A stretch of 64,000 bases of DNA from Apostichopus japonicus. Taxonomy: Eukaryota > Echinodermata > Holothuroidea > Aspidochirotida > Stichopodidae. Where the stretch lies: the NCBI RefSeq assembly GCF_037975245.1, contig NC_092570.1, forward strand, positions 8,677,001 to 8,741,000, written 5' to 3'. The translations under genes were made by a program, and so were the position numbers. A model generated the notes under the pieces. That model did not search any database and was not told the DNA's origin. It saw only the letters and a list, made by a program, of their open reading frames with translations. Numbering within the stretch: position 1 is the stretch's first letter; each line of letters begins with the position of its first letter. Positions 52,001 to 61,000 of the stretch are shown one piece after another.

Positions 52001-55000
52001 AGTGTTAAGCACGTATCTTACACTGTTTAAATTCAACGTACAATACAAATGTCCAAGTGTGCGCAAAACAGTTGGTTTGATGAGTGAAACGTTAGCATAA
52101 AAACTTCCCACGAACAATAAAAATTGCCGGTTAATATTCAAACAGTTCTCAACATCCTTCCGGAAATAACAATATTCCGGAAAGTTATACAGGAATCATG
52201 ATTTTTCCTACCACAGACAAAGTAAGAAAGCCAAATTGATCAATCCCTGGGCTAGAACAGTATACTAATCTTGCAAGTATATGGGCTATTCGCGCACGTG
52301 TTACATTACGGAACTGAGTTGGTACTCAGTTGTATACTGCACTGAGACATTGCACGTTGTCACTGCCCTTGGAATTCCCCAAGTATACAGCTTCACGGGC
52401 ACTGTTCAAAACAACACTTCAAACGTTTGTGCACGTTGTTCTCATTTAGTATGCATGACCATTAAATCCCCCCAAAAGGGAATTCACATTTTACCTGTAG
52501 GCGGAAAATCATTGGTACAGCAGGCTGTCGTCTGATGATTTGCATGCTACAGTACTGTACAACATTCTTACAATGTGCGTGAAACCCTTGTTCTTAGTTA
52601 AACTTGGCAAATCTCCAAGAAATGATTGGCAGTGAAACGGCATCCTAGAATTCGACTTTACCTTCAAAAAATCGCCTTTAGTTCGGTTGTATCAGCAAAA
52701 GTCTCAATTTGCCCGAAAATGCCACGACATATCGATGATTATACTCGACGTCGTATAGTGTATTTGCACGATAAGAAGTATTCAAAATCGAATATTCGCA
52801 GAACTTTGATAAGAGAAGGACTTTCAGCAAGTTATAATAGTATTCTTCACGTAATCTCAAAATATGAGGAAACGGGCAAAATTGAGGACAAACACAGATC
52901 AGGAAGGAAAAGAGCAATACCCGACAGGACAAGAAATTATCGAAAGCAGTCTCTTAGCGAATGATGAAATGACGGCCCCGGACTTACAGAAAAAGATTCA
53001 AGAGGAGACCGGGTCTTTAATTTCGCATTCTACAATTAAGAATGTTTGCCTTAAAAAGCTAAACTGAGTTACGTCATCGCCTAAATATTGTCAGACAATA
53101 CGAGAACTGAACAAGCGGAAGAGACTTGCATTTGCGTTGAACTGTCTCTATAACGATGAAACATTCGAAAATGTTATATTTACGGACGAAAGTAGTATTG
53201 AACTGAACAGGCATTCTAACGTAACGTTTCGGAAACGCAAGGATCCACATTACAAAAGAAACTTAAAGCTGAAACCAAAACATCCCACTAAAGTTCACGT
53301 TTGGGCAGGTATTTCATCAGCTGGAGCGACACCAATCGTTATATTTCGCGGTATAATGGATTCACAGTATTATGTTGAGGAAATCCTACAAAACACTCTT
53401 TTACCCTATGTTGAAACCAAATTCCCCGATGGATCATATAGATTCGTTCAGGACAACGATCCTAAGCACCGCAGCCGTCTTGCCCTTGATTTCATCGAGC
53501 AAAACAACATCAAGTAGGATGGTGACTTCGAAGTTCGGCCACTTAAGACTTAAAACACCCCAAAACTAAATCTTCTGGTATAAATCATTTGAAAATATAC
53601 TTCATATGGTCGGAGAATTTTGTTATAGTACGATACACGGCCAAACTTTCTTTCCTGCAAACTGTTTTCACGTGTTTTCCAAGAAGATTCTTCGTGATTG
53701 TGGAACTGGTATTTCTTGCTAGAGTATTGCGAAGTTCGGACACGCAACCCACAGTGTGGCGCTGGTGATAAAATTGGTGGCGCAGTTGCTTTTTCAGTAA
53801 TTATAACAGACTTCATAGATCTTCGTCATTTTATTGACAAATATGTAAGTAATTTCTTGCACACGGGTCATTTTGGAGAGAAAATAACTGTAGCTTCGTA
53901 CTTTTTGGTGAAATTTGACTCTTCCTGTAGATTTTCATGGTGAAATCGTGTATTTCTTAGGGTGTCCGAACTTTCGCAGTATGCCGAACTTCGCAATACT
54001 GACTATACTGGGAAACACCTCCAGAATCCCCGGACCTCAATCCCATAGAGAACCTTTGGCATGAGCTGAAATATTTTTTGCGCAAGGTATTATCTTTATT
54101 ATTTTCAATTTCATGTAATTAGGGACACGTAATAAAGTTATCTAAAATGGGTGGTTTCTACCTAGTACACATCTCATTCTTGTTTCAGTCCAAATCTTGC
54201 AAATTCTTTTACGATATTAACTGATATTTACTGACCATGAGGAGTTATATGTTTAAATACTGTATGTTAATTAGCAACATCACGTAATGTTTCGCATCAC
54301 CAAAAAACGTAACCTACTAACACGTCACTGTAACATTTGGGTCATTGTAACTTTTGCGAGATCGGTTCATTGAACCAGACTAAACTCCAGACATACAAAT
54401 AAAGTGATATATTTTCTTAACAATAGCCATCACATTCTTGTTGCAGGTTCATAAACCAATGAACCAAGACCAGCTTATAGCGGGTATACAGCTGTTTTGG
54501 ACACAGAGAGTCACAGCGGAAAAGTGTAGGAAATACGTAAACCACCTTCAGAAAGTTGTTCTCACAGTTGTAACGCAAAAAGGCGGACCATCCGGGTTCT
54601 AATTAGAAGAAAGATATTATAAAATTGAAAAAATTCAAAACTTTAATAACTTTAATATCTTTGCTGTCGGCATATTTCAACACATTATTACTAGCACCCG
54701 TCTGTGGTGGTCTTTACGCAACAGTATTTGGTTTTGACACATAATTATAGATCAAAAGCAAGCGACAAAATCATTAATCCGTTTTGGTTTAATCCAAGGC
54801 GGAACATCAAACAGCGGATTTCTTTAAAATAAGAAAATTTCACTATAAGGCTGTCGTTATAATTTGAAACTTTGGTGCTTAGGTAAGAAGACGCAGCAAG
54901 AAGTAGGCTACTGTATAATTAATAATGTCTCTCAAATTAAAGTCGTGTGTGCAAGCTTTGGATCCCGTTTCGGGAATTTGGCTATCTGGTAGGATCGTAT

Positions 55001-58000
55001 TAATAGAGCAGAATAGATTCAAAATAAAATGGACCGGTTATTCAGAACAGTCGTTTGTTGCAAAAGCTGAAGTAAGATCTCCAATAATACGATGGAACAT
55101 CAAGTTACAAGCAAGCGATTGGAAAAGCGTCGATATAAAGTCATGTCAACGAGGGGATAAAGTTGTACATAAGAATCCGAATGGAACGAAGGGGAACGTG
55201 CTTACAATCTCATCAAACGATCCTTGGAATTGTGAGGTAAGTGTTTCGATTTCTTTTTTGAAGTAACACGAAATCCGTACCGCCAACGTGGTCTGGCTAT
55301 TCGTCAAACTCAGCTTAGATATCATTACTTCTGAACTTTGGAAAGTTCTAGAAAATACTTAACGATAAACACTCAGAGGTGGTCCTTTTTTTTCTTTTTC
55401 TTTTGGGGCGGGGGATAGCTTTAAAATGTTTTACTCGATCCTCCGTTATATTTTAAATCTCTAATATCTTTTCACCAATTTATTTTCATTACTATCACTC
55501 TAAAGAGGGTGGAGATAATTTTTTATTTACGGCTCCGACGATTGGTATCATACCGACGGGTTTATCATTGTACAATAGGAAATTAAGTTGCGCCAAATGG
55601 TAGAGGCGATTGTGTATTTCTGACCGAGTGAACTACAGTAGCCTTCTTTACTATAGCACAACAACCATTTTTGAGGATCTATAGGTTTAAAGTTTTTTGC
55701 TTCAACCTCTGTAATATTTGAAATTTTTTCTTTCTCTTATCTATGTCATTCCTTTCACTTTTAAGAGGGGGGGAAGAGTTTTGTCTTATTTATGACACGG
55801 ACGACCGGTATCATAGTCGCATTCGAAAAAGAGACAGACTTACAGGCTTACATCACCAACCAAATTGGCTGATAATAGCACGTTTACACATCAATTGGCC
55901 TTAGCATTATTTTTACCACTGCATTTGTAATATGGTCCTCCAAGTGAAATATTTACTACTAGCCTATTGTATTTTACTTTGCTTGTAAATCTTGATTCGC
56001 ACGGCCGAACGTCTTCACAAGTATGAACACGTCCAAGAGTTTGCGGTGGGACCAGAGACAAGCTGCAATGATGAGCCTGCGTGTCGCAAGGAGGTAAGGA
56101 CAATGTCCAATGTGGGCTGTGTATGTATTTGTGTATGTATGCGTGTATGTGTGGGTGAATGTATTTGTGTGTCATGTATGTATGTATGCATGTATGTATG
56201 TGTGTACACCCAACCCCCACCCCCTTACTTAATTACCACAGACTCAAAAGTGAGTTCAATGAATGTTTGGTGCTTGCACCTATTTCCACAATGACAGGAA
56301 AAGTAAGCATTTGCACTTAACTTAATTTCACACACCCTATTTCAGACATGTCAACAGCCAAGAAAGAAACCAAAGGTCAACAAGGAAAACTGCGACCCAC
56401 GAAGGGAACCACTGGCTCCGGTTTGGTTAGAGTCTGCCCAGATAGGTAGAATGCAGAAGAAAGTGACAGACGGTACAAGCGATGTAAGTAATCTTAGCAG
56501 TAATAAGTAGCAGCCGGTAAAACAAAGTTAGGCATTACAATAAACTTTCACACGCTTTTCCTGTTACTCCTTTTCACGGTGAACAAGAAGAATTCTGGCC
56601 TAAATGCCCGCAAAAAACCACCATCTACTGTTCAGTCGGAGTTGGTCAAAAAAGTTGGAGTACTGAAGAAAGTAACAAAGAAAGTTACAAAAGAAGTAAG
56701 TTATCTTGCCATTTATTTGTACTACCTTTGACCCGCCCACCCCGCCCCCCAAACCCCCACCCCCATAGAAAAATTAAAAGTCTATAAATATGTACCTTTC
56801 ATGCAACACTTTCATAACTTCCCTTTTCAGAGAGCTGTAACAATCGCAGTACAACCTGCAGTGAGGGAGCTGTTGGAGGGTCCTATCTCCCAATCTGATG
56901 AAGCTGCGGTTATGAGAGGCAACCATAACAAGCTCGTCAATGGCAAGAAGGAAAACTTGCTGAGGTATGGGCTTTTAGCTCTAAACGAGCTAGAACAAAA
57001 TACAGGAGAGGGAACGGCAGACCCTGTGACAGTGGAACTTGATCTTGAGCCAGAACAAAATACAGGAGAGGGAACCGCAGACCCTGTGACAGTGGAAATT
57101 GATCTTGAGCCAGAGTTATTGCTGCCTCCACCAATATCACCCCTTCTTCGTACACCATCCCAAAGTGAAGAAACGCCAGCTGCAAAGGATGATCAAGACT
57201 CCCTATGCCAACGGGTAGCAACTCTAGAGAGGCTTGTTGCAGAGCTACAAAAGCAGATTTCGACCCGTCCACCTTCAATATTTACGAGTACCCCGTCACC
57301 TTCAACAGTTACGAGTACCCCGTCACCTTCAACAGTTACGAGTTCCCCGTCACCTTTACGCCCTTCAGCCAGTGTTGACAGCGCATCTTCATCAAACGCT
57401 AGTAACTCATTTTCCACCCCAGTGAGAAGTTGTGGTTCAGATTCACCACCAACAGAGGAAATCCATTTTGGACCAGGAGATATATTTTTGAACATATGAT
57501 CACTTCCTCCAAGGTGCCAGGAGCAGAACTTGTCATAACAGAAATAAGACCTGACGTTGTACTGTCGTCTCTTTCTGAACAGGGAGATCCATGTGGTCTT
57601 GCCAGATATTTAATGCGTCAAATATTTACACTATATGAGCTTTCAAATTGTAATGTTAATGGGATTAAGAAAAATGCACTTGATAAGGATAGGGTGTCTG
57701 CAATTAGAAAATGTATTATGGAGCAGTGTCATGTACCCTTTCACATTCAGAAGGCAGTTTGGAGACAGTGTGTTAAAAAGATGGACACAGCCAACAGAAA
57801 TGCTAAGATATACTTAGCAATGGTAGTCAAATCTTGAAGTATTTTCAGTATATTCCATTTTCCTCTATTCTTTTTGTCATCACATATTTGAACTAATTCT
57901 TGATGTGAAACCTTTGAAGACTGTAGTCAAAAAGAACTACATGTTAATTTTGATCCCTTGCATGGTAATTTTGATATTTTGCTTTCAATCTTGTATTTTT

Positions 58001-61000
58001 CAATGTTTTTGCCTTTGTAAGTGCAATGTTTCCTAGTCTAATAGACAGTGTGTTGCTTTTAGTTTGCTTTTCTAAGCGTGACACTGTTGTACTGTTTTCT
58101 TTTATATTATTAATTTATTTGCTTTGTGAGTGCAAAGCTTCCTACTGTAGCCTAATGTGTGCCTAACTTTCCTTTTAGAATTTTTAAAAGATTTAGAGAA
58201 AATACAGACTGTTTGTTTCTTTTTAGTTTGCATTTCTAAGCTTTAACACTGTTGCATGTTTTTCTTATTTTATAATCATTTGCTTTGTTGGATTACATCC
58301 TTAAATTTGTTTCGTCAACATCGGCATCATCGTGAAGTTCTTTGTTCCTCGTCTTTCTTGCTTGCTTTACGAAAAGATAAGTGAAATATATGTACTTCTC
58401 TTGCTACAGTATGCTAAATCAAAATGTTCACAATTTTTGAACTGTAAGTAAATACCCCCAGGAAAGAACTCTTTGAAAATTTCTAGCAATTTAGGCATGA
58501 CATTATTTTGAGCTAAAGTAATACAGACCTCCTTTATTGCAACCAACAAATTAGAACACATTTAACTTACTATAACTGTTACCTTAGCTGACATCAAGGC
58601 ATGATAAGAGATAAATCATGCCATCCTAGCTTAGGCCTAGAACCAAGGATATACAGCACAATGGACTAGCCTTTCCAATCAAAATTTCAAAATATGACGC
58701 CGAGACCTAGGCTAGGTACTTAATGAATTGGTGCGTTTCCTACTCCTAAGCTAATGTGGCATAAGTTAACACAGAACGCGAGGCCTAATGTTACTATTAC
58801 TGATGACTGGTCGATAAAGTAAAACAAGCATGTGTCCTTAGAATTCTTTTTCAGTTTGGTTTCCAGGATATCACAATTATTCTCTTTACAACTCCTTTCA
58901 GTTAATGCCAACCTTCGTATTCGTAAGCCTATGAACAGTACTCTATAAATCAGTGCAACGTTTCCTGGCCTAATGTGCCTAAAGTCCACACAAAACGCGA
59001 GGCCTAATGTTACTACTAAAAATGATATGTTACCCCGAAAGGATAAGGCACGAAGTTTCCTTCTTGCTTTTTATTACTTCTGGTAACCAGAACATATCGG
59101 GGAATAAAGTAAAAACGTTTAAAACAGGTTTTGCCCTTCAACACGAAACTATTCTCGTTTAAAACTTTCAGTCAAAGTCGTGTACTTCGTCACTGGCCTA
59201 ATGTGCCTAAACTCAACACAAAACGCGAGGCCTAATGTTAGTACAAAAAAAGGTCTGTTAGTGTTACGGCGAAAGGATAAGGCACGAAGTTTCCTTCTTG
59301 CTTTATATTACTTCTGGTAACCAGAACATATCGGGGAATAAAATAAACACGTATAAAAAGGTTTTGCCCTTTAACATGAAACTCTTCTTGGTTAAAACTT
59401 TCTTTCAGTTAAAGTTCGTAATCTTCGTACTCGTAGGCCTTCTCTGGATGTTTACAATTGTGATGCATATAACGTGTGTTGGTTACAAGCGATCGGTTTA
59501 CACTACCTCCACACTATGAATAGCGTTGTATCGATCGGTTCACTCCCATTCCGTCGGTGGTGAATAGCGAGCGAGGGGAATTTGCGTTCCTTTATTTGGA
59601 GCGCGGGGAAAGTAGCGTTCCTTTATTTGGAGCGGGGTTAATTACAGTTAAGCTGCGTTTTGCGCTGAATCGCGCTAATCTTTACCAAGTTACTTCTTGG
59701 CGGTACTGTATATATATTTTTTATGACAAACATTTTGCCACAGGAAAAGGGAATGAATTGTTTTTTACTCAACTCCAAAGAAAGAGGTACTCACTTTTTG
59801 TTTCGGTGTCGTAACCTATCTTTTGTCACTATTTCGTTGTAAGTATTGTCATATCCCACATATTCTATGACATAAAACTGAAAAATCAGTGAACGAAAAA
59901 TAGAAAAGTAAATAATATGAATATTAAAGACACAGTTGTAACCTATAGATTAAATACATAACCAGATATTACTCAAAGTAATCATAATGTTATGATTCGA
60001 TATTATTCCGTCTATTGATCACCTTCACCCACTGCATATTGTACATGATCAATGACATACATGTGCTAAGTCATTTCATGGTTGTGGTTCAAACACATAT
60101 TCTAAAAGAGTTGTTCAAAATGTCTCCACAAATTGTTCCAGTCATTTTTCCTGAGCCCTATGCATATTGCATAGCCTTTGTGGTTTAACCATGATATTGT
60201 GCAAGTGAGAAATTTGTTTACTTTCAAGGATTATGGGGAACAATAGCCACAAGTGCTTTGGTTGAACTAAAACTTATATATGTGCACAGGTATGCAGTAT
60301 TGGGTGTGGTACATTGCAGCATACTGTAGACGTGTATGCTGTGATGTGGATGAGGTTAATACCAGGGCATTGGGATGCTTGCATCTCATGGGGGAGAGGT
60401 CAGCCGTCTCTCCTTTGTAGCAGATTTAACACGGATTTGAGATTACTGAAGGAGAGGATCCAATCACTGATCGACTCTATATAATCTTGTGTGTCAATAA
60501 AAAGATTGAGCACAGAGTTAGCAATCTGGGTGGGGTTCACAGGAGGCCATTGATTAAACAAAAGTTACAAAACATGCCATTACCTAACCAACTAAATTTT
60601 TTACTGCTCTAGGTAATAACAGCTGAATGACAGAGGACAGTGTCTTCCTATGCCAGTCCTTATATAATTAATGTCGAAAATTCAACCCTTTGCAGTGTTT
60701 AAAAACCCTAGCGCAGAATGTTTCTACTCCATTAAGTTAAATCCATTACCGAATTGTGACAGTAGAAGAACAAATTTCACTGCTTGTAACTGTGTTGTAC
60801 CACAATACACTATTCTCTCCACTATTCACTTCTGTGTTCAAAATCTTACATTTTTCGAGAAAGACAAGTATAAATTCTGGGAGATGCACCTGGCCAAGGC
60901 TTAGAAATGAAGTGAGCAAATTATGCTGAAAAGAGCTAAGAGATGAAACATGCCTATAACTATACAGTCTATCATCCCTCTTCCCCCCCCCCCACCTCGA

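Larger units (their letters stand above)
54925..57837 (+). pseudogene. Transposon-borne gene with Tudor/chromo-like N-terminus and C-terminal BEN domain
   Basis: Five exons join in phase 0: 54925-55236, 56022-56093, 56346-56483, 56588-56695 and 56831 onward. The N-terminus reads [19 protein letters not shown] and [14 protein letters not shown], reminiscent of a small Tudor or chromo barrel (inference). The middle is lysine-rich, then a 20-residue acidic unit ([15 protein letters not shown]...) occurs twice, followed by a PSPSTVTS-rich linker. The frame stops at 57497-57499. The BEN domain lies one frame back, about 57490-57837, with [30 protein letters not shown] and [11 protein letters not shown] domains bind DNA and recruit chromatin regulators. 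Either a one-base indel at an AT/T-rich stretch or a -1 frameshift separates the halves, so I list it as probably broken. Its position and strand suggest cargo of the 8-kb element. Confidence 0.6.
51695..59708 (+). mobile_element. 8.0-kb Tc1/mariner-like transposon carrying a transposase and a BEN-domain gene
   Basis: Terminal inverted repeats of 28 bp (51695-51722 and 59681-59708, one mismatch) start CAGTACCGCCAA and are flanked by TA (51693-51694, 59709-59710). CAGT next to a TA duplication is typical of Tc1/mariner. Inside, on the + strand, are a decayed spliced DD34E transposase, then a spliced BEN-domain gene, then a roughly 230-bp triplicated repeat and short direct repeats near the right end. 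The element lies antisense in the FMR1 intron between exons 5a and 5b. Typical Tc1 elements are 1-3 kb with a single uninterrupted ORF, so this size and cargo are unusual. Alternative: a smaller transposon nested in an unrelated larger element. I found no closer inverted repeats around the transposase. Confidence 0.75.

Noticed and set aside
51772-52030. Overlapping open frames on both strands inside the 8-kb element (72 and 81 residues)
   Set aside because: No recognisable domain and no clear splice partners; possibly remnants of another element, not supportable as a gene.
53065-53067. In-frame TGA as recoded selenocysteine
   Set aside because: The transposase also has a frameshift and an insertion, and related proteins have tryptophan at this spot as I recall, so a nonsense change is simpler.
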